Below are positions 18,992 to 27,232 of a stretch of 64,000 nt of DNA, piece by piece. The notes beneath the pieces were generated by a model. The model saw nothing but the letters and a program-made list of their open reading frames with translations. It was not told the DNA's origin and searched no databases. The stretch covers positions 1 to 64,000 of the forward strand of contig DXBT01000030.1 in NCBI GenBank assembly GCA_019116365.1, in the 5' to 3' direction. How positions within the stretch are numbered: position 1 is the stretch's first letter; each line of letters begins with the position of its first letter. This DNA is from Barnesiella merdipullorum. Its GTDB lineage: Bacteria; Bacteroidota; Bacteroidia; Bacteroidales; Barnesiellaceae. Position numbers and translations under genes: made by a program.

Positions 18992-20272
18992 ATGAAAAAA
19001 ACATTATCTCTTTTGTGTGCTGCCTGCTTGGTAGCCGGTGTACAGGCCCAGACCTACATGATAAATGATTTTGAGTCGGGGCTGAATGGGGCAAATGCCG
19101 CATGGGGTGGCAGTGCCGAGTGGATAGACAACCCTTGCCCGACGAGCGACAACTCTTCGGCCAAAGCGTTGAAGGTGATTAGTACCGAATATGCCAATGT
19201 GGCAATACCGGTAACTCTGCCCGAGGGCAAGACATTGGCCGATTATACCGGCGTGCGGGTTCAGTTTGCCATCCTGGAAGGGTCGGAGAATATTACCTGG
19301 GTAGGGAATGAACTGGGGCTGGTCGATAACGATACGCAGGAGAAAACATTTCAGGTAGCTCAAAATTCCTGGGGTGATGCTTCGTACAATACCTGGATGA
19401 CGCTCGATTTCAACTTCGACGAAACCATATTGTCAACCTATTTGGCCAGTAACCATGCCAGCACGAGCCTGTTAATCAAGGTCGGTCGTCAAGAGTTTAC
19501 CTATGCCATCGACAATGTGAGACTGATCGAGAAGGAACAGGTAGCCGATCCCAATACGATTTTTACTTTCGAGACTATGGAGTTGGGAGCTACCGCCCGT
19601 TGTGCTATGCCGTGGAGCGGCACCTGTGAGGTTGTAGAGAATCCTTATACGGCAGGAATCAACTCTTCGACCAAAGCGTTGCAGGTCAATGGTGTCGAGT
19701 GTTCGCCGGTAACTTTCAGCGAAGCTCTTCCGGCCGGCAAGACTTGGCGAGACTACTCGGGTATCAAGTTTCAGTTGTGTTTCCTTGAGAGTGGATTTGA
19801 ATGGGGTGGTATCGAATTGGGCGTGCGAACCGATGGTGGCTCTCACATTAAATTCGGGTATGCTGTCGATGAGACTACTGGTGCTGAAGGTGCCGCTTTT
19901 GGAGACTATACTCCTGGCGAATGGCTCGATGTGGAGCTGAAGATCGACGACTCGATGATTACCGATGAGGCCGAATCGGTGAAAACCATGTACCTCCGTT
20001 TAATGAAAAACGAGCTTTCGTATTTGTATGATAATTTGGTGTTGATTCCCCGCTCTTCTTCAAGTGCTGTGGACGAAGCTACGGCCGACGAGATGAAAGT
20101 TTATGCTGCCGAAGGCCATATCTGCATCGATTTGTCGAAAGATATGCAGGTGTCGGTTTATGCTTTGGATGGCCGCCAACTCTTCTCACGTATGCTGTCG
20201 AGTGGAAGTCATCGCATGGCCATGCCGAAAGGTGTCTATGTGGTTAATCACACAAAGGTAGTTGTTTTTTAG
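18992..20272 (+). CDS. Secreted protein with two GH5-associated binding-like domains and a sorting tail
   Basis: The 426-residue protein has a signal peptide ending VQAQ (about residue 20). Two tandem domains follow. The first (about 21-180, MINDFESG to IDNVRLIEKEQ) is closely similar to the N-terminal domain of the GH5 protein. The second (about 188-350, FTFETME to YDNLVLIPR) is a more distant copy. The C-terminus (YALDGRQLF, MPKGVYVV) matches the sorting tails of neighbouring secreted proteins. There is no catalytic domain, so a surface glycan-binding role alongside the GH5 enzyme is the best inference. It lies 189 bases after the GH5 stop, where I see only weak promoter-like sequence. Confidence 0.82.
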   Translation: MKKTLSLLCAACLVAGVQAQTYMINDFESGLNGANAAWGGSAEWIDNPCPTSDNSSAKALKVISTEYANVAIPVTLPEGKTLADYTGVRVQFAILEGSENITWVGNELGLVDNDTQEKTFQVAQNSWGDASYNTWMTLDFNFDETILSTYLASNHASTSLLIKVGRQEFTYAIDNVRLIEKEQVADPNTIFTFETMELGATARCAMPWSGTCEVVENPYTAGINSSTKALQVNGVECSPVTFSEALPAGKTWRDYSGIKFQLCFLESGFEWGGIELGVRTDGGSHIKFGYAVDETTGAEGAAFGDYTPGEWLDVELKIDDSMITDEAESVKTMYLRLMKNELSYLYDNLVLIPRSSSSAVDEATADEMKVYAAEGHICIDLSKDMQVSVYALDGRQLFSRMLSSGSHRMAMPKGVYVVNHTKVVVF

Positions 20273-20297
20273 TTAGCCGGATAGATAGTGTGGACAA

Positions 20298-20334
20298 TGG
20301 GAGTACCGGTTTTCTGGTACTTCCATTTTTTTTT
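20298..20334 (+). terminator. Rho-independent terminator after the binding-protein gene
   Basis: The stem TGGGAGTACC / GGTACTTCCA (one G-U pair) is followed by nine T residues, 25 bases after the stop codon at 20272. Confidence 0.85.
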
Positions 20335-20661
20335 ACTATGATGGGGCCTCGGTTATGAAGCTTTTTTGAAGGGGACCATGAGATATATCTATGGCCTGTG
20401 GATGATGGAGTTGGGCTCTTTAGAAGAGCCTTGTTGGTGTAACGGTAGCCGGGTGTGTAGTTGTGCCGGCATCTGGCGCAGAATTGGTAGCCGCAGTTGC
20501 GATACGTTGAGAAGGGTGGGAATAGCCGAGAAGTGAATGGGTTGAATGTTTGCAAAGCAAGTGATCGAAGCAAGGGGAGGAGAAAGAGAAATGCAAAGTT
20601 GATGCAGAGTGTTGCCTGGGGCTTGGTAGCGATGCCTTTCAATGCCTTTCTTTGTGGTCTA
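20335..20661. other. Intergenic stretch without recognisable gene
   Basis: About 330 bases between two convergent terminators. A 132-codon open frame exists on the minus strand, but its composition (rich in Ser, Pro, Arg and Cys, almost no acidic residues) and lack of domain similarity argue against a real gene. I see no RNA gene or repeat. Confidence 0.5.
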
Positions 20662-20694
20662 TAAAAATACCCGGAACTTCACAGCCCCGGGTAT
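20662..20694 (-). terminator. Terminator after the SGNH/BspA gene
   Basis: The minus-strand hairpin ATACCCGG / CCGGGTAT is followed by a TTTTTATA run, about 50 bases after the stop codon of the minus-strand gene ending at 20744. Confidence 0.8.
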
Positions 20695-20743
20695 AGAGGA
20701 ATAAGGTCTAACTTTTTGATAATTTATTGATAAGATGATTTAT

Positions 20744-23700
20744 TTATAGAATGATCTTCTGTCCGTTTACAATATATACCCCTTGAGGCAGTCCGTCGAT
20801 AATCGTTTCTCCGGCTTGGGCTTCTTGAGAGAACACGAGCCGACCGTCGAGATGATATACCTTTATTGAGGTAGCTTTTTCCAACTGGAGTATGAGTTGG
20901 CCATTTGCTGCATAAATGCGAGTTTCTGTGGCTGGCTGGTCGATGGCAGTAGGCAATTTGCCCGGGATATCAAAAGATTCGGGTGCCGTATCGCTACCCT
21001 CCTTGCATACTGCATAACACTCAAACGGTTGTATGTCTCGGCTGTTGTTAACGAAAGAGCTTCCTTGTGCATCCAGCGCATATACGCCTTGGGCGGCTTG
21101 TATGGTTTGGTAGGTAGGCATGAGATCAAATTCTTTTCCTTCGGTGGCCTGGAATACGGGGGTAGCCGCTATTGTTACATCAGTGGCGCTGAAGGTTACT
21201 TCGCCTGTGAGATTGAGCTGGTCGTCCAAGGTGGCGTCATTGGGGAAGCAGATGATGTAGGGTGTATTGGCCTCGATTGATTGTGTGGCAACAAATCCGT
21301 CGGGAGTAAGAGCCCGAAGCCAGAAGGGGTTTTTCGATGTGTCGTAGTTGTTGTCGATGTCGTAGGCGCTCAACTCCACTTGTTGTCCGGCTCCGTTTTG
21401 TGCCGTGATGGAGGCTACGTCAAAGGGGAGGGCGATGCTGCTCCATCCACTGGTCTCTTGGGCATTGGAGTTCAGGTGCTCATCAATTGTGCGTGTATAG
21501 ACAATAGTTTGGGCCTGGAACTCCTGTAAAGCCTCGAAGGGGTAACCGTCGGTTAATGCTATCTGTTGGGCCGAGCCCTCGATAATTACATTGCTGGCGT
21601 CGCTTTGTGAAGAGGCCGGAGCGTATATCAAGCAGTTGGGATTGGCCACTGTGGGTACCTCGAAGTAGAGGGAAACATCGCGCATGTCGATGGTGGTGAC
21701 TCTATCGTTCAATGCCCACAGGGATGCCAAAGCCGAAGCATCGGGGGTAGCGCCCGAGATGACAATCTGTTTTGCCATAGTCAAGGCATCGGTATTGTCG
21801 GGGTGTATTTCGGTCCCGTCGGCAGTAATGCTGGTCAAAGGAACTATGGAATTCATCGAACCATAAATACTCGATTCCTGATATTCCGATAGTGCGGTAA
21901 AGGGGACTTTGAGGGTGCAATATTCGGGTTTGAAGGCTCCGGTAAAAGGAGTATCGCCATTCCCGTTGGCCGTAGTGACAGGTGGAACAACCGAATGGCA
22001 CTCAATCGAGTTCAGAGACCAACAGTTGTAGAATACGGCTGGAGCAATCGACTGCATATTCTTGGGCAGGACTAATGATTGCAGGGCGTTGCAACTGGCA
22101 AAGGTCCAGTCGCCATCGATTCTCTCCAGAGTAGATGGGAGGGTTATACTCTTCAGTTGAGTGCAGCCGTAGAAGGTCCCGCCCGGGAGAGTCGTGATTC
22201 CTTCGGGGATTGTTATGGAAGTCAATTTGGCGCAGTTCCAGAAGAGTCCGGTACCCATCGACGAGGCCTCGGCCGGCATGTTAATCGATTCTAGGTTGCC
22301 ACATCCGCTGAAGGCATCGTTGCCAAAAGTGCGTATGGTTTCGGGGAGTACCACTCTTTTGAGGCCGCTGCAACCAATGAATGCATGATAGGCCACCTCG
22401 ATAGCGTTGCTTGGTAAGATGACTGTCTCTATAACGGTGTTGTTGGCAAACATCTCTTTGGGGAAAACATTCTCGACCGTTTTCATACCATTGAGGTAGG
22501 CCTCGCCACCAGCTACGATTTTACAGGCCTGCATATCGAGGTATTTCAAGGCCTGAAGTTCTCGTATGGTTTTAATATCCGAGCCATTGAGCTCGCCTTG
22601 CAGAATGAGAGTCGTGATGGTATCGGTTGTTGCCGGGAGAAGCGACGAAAGGGTTCCGGCGATATCGACCCTGACAATCCCTTCGGGTGTTTCGGGCTGA
22701 GAACTTCCTGTCTTGGCGGAAATTCGCATGGCATTGAGGTAAGAAAATCCCGAGGTATTGTTGGCGCTTTTGCCGATGGTGAGCACGACGACCCCCTCTT
22801 GGGTAGGCGAGATGCCCGATACGGTTGCGATACTCGTTGTGTTTGATGCGGCGTCAAGCGTGGCACTGCCGCTGTTTTTCCCCACATAGGTATAGGTCGT
22901 CTCTCTGTTCCCGTCGCCGGCGCGTGAGCCAAAGGTCTCAAAGGTATAGGTAGCGGCCGGATTCAGTCCCGATATAGTCAGTACAGGGTCGGCGCCATTG
23001 GAGCTGAAGTTGCTGGTCGATATTATGTCGTTCATGTTCCATACCGATGAACTGCTGCCGTTGGTGGCGGCGTGGGTAAATCCTACGGTAAACTCGATAG
23101 AGACGGTGGTAGCGGTTCCTGTCGAGTCGTTCAGTAAATCAAATCGAGAGCCACTGCCTTGAGTGTTGGCATTGTTCCAGCCGGAGATACCGGCCTCGGT
23201 AGGCCCGAAGTTGATGTAGATGGGGACAGTCGAGATTTCGACCGACGAACTTCCTACCTGGCTCGGGATATCGGCCCTTTTGACAATGTCGAACAGGATA
23301 TCATGGGCGGCATCATTCAGGTGTACACCATCGCCCGAGTCATATTCGGGTCGAATGAAACTGTAGCCATCTGTTGTGGCAATGGGCGTATAGAAGTCAA
23401 GCGCATATTTGCCGTAATGGTTCAGAATACTGTCGGTAAGTTCTTTAAACTGGTCGCGAGCCGTCTGTTTCCAATAGTCGGGTTGGTGCTCTTCGCTGTA
23501 AGGCCCGTCATAGGTCTCTCCAAAGTTGTGAGGTTGCGAGGTCGTAATCCACACGGCAACACCGGCCTCTCGGGCCAGAGAGATAATTGTGGCGAAATGC
23601 TCCAACTGAGTGGCGACGGAAATACCGTTCGACACGTCGTTGGTGGGCATGTTGATGATAATGGCATTTGGCGAAAGGCTGAGGGCCTTGGTAATGTTTC

Positions 23701-24004
23701 GTTCCGTATCAACCTCGAGCAGGTGACTCCCGGTATTATAAGGTTCGGTTCCGGTGGGCATAATGGCACAAGTCGTGTAGCCCCCTTTGGCCAGGTTGAT
23801 TACTGTGTTGGTGGGGTCGAGCGATTGCAGATAGCTCCGGTATTGATTTACCCACGCCCGATTCGAATCGGTTACTCCGGCTCCCGCAGCTGTTGAAGAA
23901 CCTAAAACAACAATTCTTGTTCCTGCCTGAACCGAGAAAGTTAAGCAGGAAATCAATAAGATACAAAGTACTTTGAGTGTTTCTCTTTTCATCTCCGTCT
24001 TCAT
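20744..24004 (-). CDS. Secreted SGNH/GDSL esterase with BspA-type leucine-rich repeats and sorting tail
   Basis: The 1086-residue protein has a signal peptide ending SVQAG (about residue 28). An SGNH hydrolase domain follows (about 29-245): VLGSSTAAG carries the nucleophile Ser37, MPTND the block III asparagine, and DGVHLND the Asp225/His228 pair. A beta-rich domain occupies about 255-440. BspA-type LRR_5 repeats (about 485-690) recur with patterns such as AFSGCGNLESI and TFYGCTQLKSI. A long C-terminal beta region ends in a T9SS-like tail (VYHLDGRLVF, LPQGVYIV). It probably removes acetyl or other esters from polysaccharides at the cell surface, and the repeats may bind host or glycan. An alternative start lies at 23992. 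It reads opposite to the GH5 pair. Confidence 0.88.
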   Translation of the reverse strand: MKTEMKRETLKVLCILLISCLTFSVQAGTRIVVLGSSTAAGAGVTDSNRAWVNQYRSYLQSLDPTNTVINLAKGGYTTCAIMPTGTEPYNTGSHLLEVDTERNITKALSLSPNAIIINMPTNDVSNGISVATQLEHFATIISLAREAGVAVWITTSQPHNFGETYDGPYSEEHQPDYWKQTARDQFKELTDSILNHYGKYALDFYTPIATTDGYSFIRPEYDSGDGVHLNDAAHDILFDIVKRADIPSQVGSSSVEISTVPIYINFGPTEAGISGWNNANTQGSGSRFDLLNDSTGTATTVSIEFTVGFTHAATNGSSSSVWNMNDIISTSNFSSNGADPVLTISGLNPAATYTFETFGSRAGDGNRETTYTYVGKNSGSATLDAASNTTSIATVSGISPTQEGVVVLTIGKSANNTSGFSYLNAMRISAKTGSSQPETPEGIVRVDIAGTLSSLLPATTDTITTLILQGELNGSDIKTIRELQALKYLDMQACKIVAGGEAYLNGMKTVENVFPKEMFANNTVIETVILPSNAIEVAYHAFIGCSGLKRVVLPETIRTFGNDAFSGCGNLESINMPAEASSMGTGLFWNCAKLTSITIPEGITTLPGGTFYGCTQLKSITLPSTLERIDGDWTFASCNALQSLVLPKNMQSIAPAVFYNCWSLNSIECHSVVPPVTTANGNGDTPFTGAFKPEYCTLKVPFTALSEYQESSIYGSMNSIVPLTSITADGTEIHPDNTDALTMAKQIVISGATPDASALASLWALNDRVTTIDMRDVSLYFEVPTVANPNCLIYAPASSQSDASNVIIEGSAQQIALTDGYPFEALQEFQAQTIVYTRTIDEHLNSNAQETSGWSSIALPFDVASITAQNGAGQQVELSAYDIDNNYDTSKNPFWLRALTPDGFVATQSIEANTPYIICFPNDATLDDQLNLTGEVTFSATDVTIAATPVFQATEGKEFDLMPTYQTIQAAQGVYALDAQGSSFVNNSRDIQPFECYAVCKEGSDTAPESFDIPGKLPTAIDQPATETRIYAANGQLILQLEKATSIKVYHLDGRLVFSQEAQAGETIIDGLPQGVYIVNGQKIIL

Positions 24005-24032
24005 GGTTTTAAATAATGAGTAATATTAACCA

Positions 24033-24040
24033 CAAAGATA
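24033..24040 (-). promoter_or_regulatory. -7 promoter element of the SGNH/BspA gene
   Basis: Minus-strand TATCTTTG in the context CCGTATCTTTGTGG, 28 bases before the start at 24004. The region upstream is AT-rich without an exact TTTG at -33. Confidence 0.6.
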
Positions 24041-24120
24041 CGGGGGTAAATATCGATAAATAAAGTACTATTTTAATTAAGTATGATACAATTATAACAA
24101 AAGAGCTTCGGTGTTCTGCT

Positions 24121-24636
24121 CTACTTTTTTACGCGGTTTGCCGTCCGGGTCATCGAGAAGGCCCGCTTGTAAAAAATGAATATGGGGATGGTAGCACCTA
24201 CGCCCAGAGCAAAGAGTACCGAGGCAGTGGTAATTCCATTCTTGAAAATCTCGAGCAGATAGTGTATGGCATCGTTGTCGTTGCCACTGCTTTGCAGAAA
24301 CTTGATGAGCGAGAATACGGTGCGATAGGCATACATTCCCGGTATCATGGGGAGCAGTGCCGGTATGTACAACACGGTGGCTGGACAGAAGATGCGATAG
24401 CCGGCCCACAAACTGAGCATACCTATTGAAAAGGCTGCGATAAACGAGGCCGAGGCCAGGTCGAGCCCTGCATATTTCAAGAGGACGAATCGTATGCTGT
24501 GCCCCACGGCGGCCAAAAGTGCGGCATAGAGAATGGCTCGGCGGGGTGGGTTGGAGATAACCGCAAAACCTATGGCTGCAATAGCAGCCCCAATGGCATC
24601 GGCAACAACCGATCCTACAATTTGCCAGTCGATCAT
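24121..24636 (-). CDS. Threonine/serine exporter, C-terminal half (ThrE_2, DUF3815)
   Basis: The 171-residue membrane protein has about five hydrophobic segments and corresponds to the C-terminal half of ThrE, which is one protein in Corynebacterium but two in Bacteroidetes. The family exports threonine and serine, or dipeptides, using the proton gradient. Its ATG overlaps the stop of the partner gene by 4 bases (ATGA), so the two are translationally coupled. A longer frame runs upstream inside the partner gene, but that part reads as an out-of-frame shadow, so the start at 24636 is secure. I infer that it forms a complex with the 258-residue partner. Confidence 0.9.
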   Translation of the reverse strand: MIDWQIVGSVVADAIGAAIAAIGFAVISNPPRRAILYAALLAAVGHSIRFVLLKYAGLDLASASFIAAFSIGMLSLWAGYRIFCPATVLYIPALLPMIPGMYAYRTVFSLIKFLQSSGNDNDAIHYLLEIFKNGITTASVLFALGVGATIPIFIFYKRAFSMTRTANRVKK

Positions 24637-25409
24637 AACAGTTTTCCTCCCATCATTAAAAGTGTAATAGCCATACCGAAGGCGATGCAGACAATCAGCA
24701 ACAGGGCGTTGATGAGCCGGGCGGTACCGGCCAGCACATGGCCCTCGATAATATCGATGATGCCGTTGATCAAGGGTACTCCCGGTATGAGGTAGAGTAC
24801 GCTGGCACCGATGGCGATATCGGGGGTGGTACCCCATTGTTGCCACATGGTTATCGAGGCAATGAGCGAGGCAACGAATGCCGATATGGTGAATACGAAG
24901 TAGTGGTTGATGTGGTGTTTGCCCAAAATCTGTTTGAGGCGGAATCCCACAAGGGTCGCTACAAATACGGCGGCTACGGCAATCCAGTCGCCGTTGAACA
25001 GACGGCAGAAAGAGGCATTGGCAAAACCAACCAGTATCCACACTTTCCACTCGTTCATCCGGGGTTTGCCGGTGATAGTCTTGTATTTCTCCCACAGCGT
25101 GTCGAGCGAGAGGTGGTTGTCGTAAGCTTCCCAACTGAGTGCGCTCAGTTCGGAGTTGAATTCAAAATTGATGGCCCCCGATTTAGCCGCACTTACCGTA
25201 CTATATACGTGAGCGTTGTCTTTGCTCCGCAGGGTCATGTTGATGGTTTTGTGGAAGAGGGTCATGTGGGCTTCGAAGCCAAACGATTCGGCTATGCGGG
25301 CGGTGTTGCGTACAATTCGCGAGGTGTGTACGCCCGACGCCATCAGGCAGGTAGCATACTCCGTGAGGAATTGCGATACAGCTTTCAGTTCTTCGTGTAC
25401 GTTGTTCAC
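24633..25409 (-). CDS. Threonine/serine exporter, N-terminal half (ThrE, DUF1212)
   Basis: The 258-residue protein has a cytoplasmic N-terminal domain (about 1-120, with MASGVHTSRIVRN and TLRSKDN) and then five predicted membrane segments containing YLIPGVPLINGIIDI, typical of the DUF1212 half of ThrE. With the overlapping 171-residue gene it makes one exporter. Its promoter region is unusual: two tandem 85-base copies of a promoter-bearing repeat lie at 25443-25612, and only the proximal copy keeps intact -33 and -7 boxes. Confidence 0.92.
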   Translation of the reverse strand: MNNVHEELKAVSQFLTEYATCLMASGVHTSRIVRNTARIAESFGFEAHMTLFHKTINMTLRSKDNAHVYSTVSAAKSGAINFEFNSELSALSWEAYDNHLSLDTLWEKYKTITGKPRMNEWKVWILVGFANASFCRLFNGDWIAVAAVFVATLVGFRLKQILGKHHINHYFVFTISAFVASLIASITMWQQWGTTPDIAIGASVLYLIPGVPLINGIIDIIEGHVLAGTARLINALLLIVCIAFGMAITLLMMGGKLL

Positions 25410-25441
25410 TTGTTTGTAGTATTGACCAATTTTTCAGCGTG

Positions 25442-25473
25442 CAAAGATACAGAAAGGTGAGCGTAGAGGCAAA
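25442..25473 (-). promoter_or_regulatory. Promoter of the thrE-like operon
   Basis: On the minus strand TTTG (25470-25473) and TATCTTTG (25442-25449) are separated by exactly 20 bases, a textbook Bacteroidales promoter. It lies 33 bases before the start at 25409, within the proximal copy of the 85-base tandem repeat. Confidence 0.8.
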
Positions 25474-25612
25474 CGGAAAGCGAAGATTTCAACGTTTGAC
25501 TATGCCGAACCGCCTCCTTTCTTCTGGAAAGATAGCGAAAGGTGAGCGTAGAGGTAAACGGAAAGCGAAGATTTCGACGTTTGACTATGCCGAACCGCCT
25601 CCTTTCTTCTTT
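25443..25612. repeat. Tandem 85-base promoter-containing repeat, two copies
   Basis: Copy 1 (25443-25527) and copy 2 (25528-25612) are nearly identical, with only a handful of differences. Two of these fall on core promoter positions: in the distal copy the -33 TTTG reads TTTA and the -7 TATCTTTG reads TATCTTTC. Each copy also contains the segment AGGCGGTTCGGCATAG, which has relatives near 28690 and 36605. Confidence 0.9.
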
Positions 25613-25626
25613 CATAGAAATCATAA

Positions 25627-25674
25627 GACAAAAACCGATAGTCGATACAGCACGGCCACATCGGCTAATCGGTT
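25627..25674 (-). terminator. Terminator after the MetE-like gene
   Basis: The minus-strand stem AACCGATTAGCCGAT / ATCGACTATCGGTT (one bulge and one G-U) is followed by TTTTTGTCT, 34 bases after the stop codon at 25708. Confidence 0.8.
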
Positions 25675-25707
25675 AAAGCTATATGAGGTATCGTGGTGGT
25701 ATAACGT

Positions 25708-26799
25708 TTATTCGCCCCACACGGTTTTTGCAATATTCTTCATAGCGACAATCTTGCTCCACATCATCTGTTCCGAGATGACACTGTTGCCCTGGTTGTC
25801 TCTGAAATCGCCCTGGCTGCTCAAGTGAAGTGATTCGAGCGGGATGAGGCGGGCTGCATTCTCGATGTGGAACGTGATATTGCTCGACGATATGGGTTGC
25901 AGACTCGAGGTTGATACGAGACCCAGAATCACATCTTTCCCTTGGCAGTAGTTGAGCATCGAGAAGTCTATGTTTTCGTTCTCGCGGTTGCCAAAGTCAA
26001 AGGCGATGGCATCGGCACGAGTCGAGAGCAGCAGTTCGGCCGTCTTCTCTTTGTCGCCTATGCTCCACCATTTGTCGTGGAATTGCAGTGAGATGCACAT
26101 GTCGTCGGGCTTTTGAGCCAAACAGGCCTCGGTAAGTTGGGCCGATGTGGCCACGAGCGAAAGCAGGTCGATGTGGGCAGCCTGAGCCACTTGCTCAATG
26201 TCGCTGTCGCCGGCCAGGTTCCACGCATAGTCGCTCAGTTGGAGGAATCGGCATCCCATGTCGTAGAATTCGCTGATAACCGTTTGGTAGGTTTGGGCGA
26301 TGTCGTGCACGAGCAGATCCATGTCGGGGTAGTAACGCCCGGTGTTGTAGCGGTTCTCGGGGCGGAGCAGCTCGGCCAGCAGTGTGGTGGGCGAGGGGAG
26401 CAGAACCTTGGCATACATGTCGCCGCCTATGATACCCGTCAGGTAGGTGAAACGTTGAGTCACCTTGGGGGTCGAGGGGTAGGAGTTGTCGAACCCGATT
26501 TTACCCGAGATAACCGATTCTTTTACCTCATCGGGGGTGGTAGCCTCTTGTTTCGAGATATTCTCGAGGTGGTGGAAGAAGTCGAGGTAGTTGCTCGATT
26601 TGTAATCGCCGTCGGTTACGCATTTCAAGCCTATCTCTTTGCACTTTTCCACGATGCGGAAAATCTCCTTATCTTCGATTTCGTGCAGTTTGGCCGAGCT
26701 CCACACGCCGTCGTGATACAGTTTGCGAGCTTCGACAAGGGGTTCGGAGTAAACGAAACTTCCCGTTATATCTACACTGAAAGGAATTTTTCTTGCCAT
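25708..26799 (-). CDS. MetE-like (COG0620) protein lacking canonical zinc ligands, under B12 riboswitch
   Basis: The 363-residue protein resembles the catalytic half of cobalamin-independent methionine synthase and the shorter YxjG/YxjH-type relatives (VDITGSF at the N-terminus, VTDGDYKSSNYLDFF near residue 61). Those enzymes methylate homocysteine using a zinc-bound thiolate held by a His-x-Cys motif and a later Cys. Here the aligned positions appear to read Gln239-Phe-His241 and Gly330 (SSQGDF), so the zinc site seems lost or rebuilt. Either it handles a different substrate or it has changed chemistry. A cobalamin riboswitch and its own promoter precede it, so it should be shut off when B12 is plentiful, as expected for a B12-sparing function. 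A terminator follows. The family is secure; the reaction is not. Confidence 0.85.
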   Translation of the reverse strand: MARKIPFSVDITGSFVYSEPLVEARKLYHDGVWSSAKLHEIEDKEIFRIVEKCKEIGLKCVTDGDYKSSNYLDFFHHLENISKQEATTPDEVKESVISGKIGFDNSYPSTPKVTQRFTYLTGIIGGDMYAKVLLPSPTTLLAELLRPENRYNTGRYYPDMDLLVHDIAQTYQTVISEFYDMGCRFLQLSDYAWNLAGDSDIEQVAQAAHIDLLSLVATSAQLTEACLAQKPDDMCISLQFHDKWWSIGDKEKTAELLLSTRADAIAFDFGNRENENIDFSMLNYCQGKDVILGLVSTSSLQPISSSNITFHIENAARLIPLESLHLSSQGDFRDNQGNSVISEQMMWSKIVAMKNIAKTVWGE

Positions 26800-26949
26800 G
26801 ATTCTTCTATTTTTGAGTTAAATACTTAATGGCGGGACAGAGTCGTCACCGATTCTCATCCCTTTTTCATTGGTAAAAAGTCTCTTTTTTCGATAATCTT
26901 TTCTTGACCGGCCTCTCGATCCACGGAGAGAGCAACGTCTGTTTTTACT

Positions 26950-27125
26950 GCAATCGGCAGGTCTTCTGACTTGTTTCGGTCCAGACGCCTTCCCAATCGG
27001 GATTTCGATTAGTGGCAATGCAGCATTTGTCTGAACTTCTATGAAACTTCACAGCAGCGGGCCTGTTCGGGATTTGCACCCGATTCCCTTTTCATTGCCC
27101 CATCGAACCGATAGAAGCAAACCGA
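26950..27125 (-). promoter_or_regulatory. Cobalamin (B12) riboswitch
   Basis: Reading the minus strand, the conserved blocks appear in order: GGGAA...GGTGCAAATCCC (27068-27088), GCCCGCTGCTGTGA (27049-27062), TGCCACT (about 27011-27017), GGGAAGGCG (26986-26994) and the B12-box end AAGTCAGAAGACCTGCC (26956-26972). About 150 bases of leader, the likely expression platform, separate it from the MetE-like start at 26799. Confidence 0.97.
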
Positions 27126-27135
27126 TTACAAGCGG

Positions 27136-27167
27136 CAAAGTTATATCCTTTGTTTTTATTTTACAAT
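27136..27167 (-). promoter_or_regulatory. Promoter of the riboswitch-controlled transcript
   Basis: Minus-strand ATTG (27164-27167) and TAACTTTG (27136-27143) are 20 bases apart. The predicted start site (about 27129) falls right at the 5' edge of the riboswitch, which strongly supports it. Confidence 0.7.
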
Positions 27168-27232
27168 GTTTTTCTAAAAAAATCTTACATCGAAGGCCTT
27201 CTCGCCTTTTTAATCGTTTGTTTATTAGATGA

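Noticed and set aside
20244..20642. 132-codon minus-strand frame with several cysteines
   Set aside because: It overlaps a terminator and the end of the preceding gene, lacks acidic residues, and has no promoter or family similarity.
12956..24004. Polysaccharide utilisation locus
   Set aside because: Despite a receptor-like barrel, sulfatase, GH5 and esterase, there is no SusD homologue and no hybrid two-component or anti-sigma regulator, so it does not qualify as a standard locus.
25443..25612. Possible CRISPR array
   Set aside because: Only two long (85-base) adjacent copies with no spacers and no cas genes; it is a promoter duplication.
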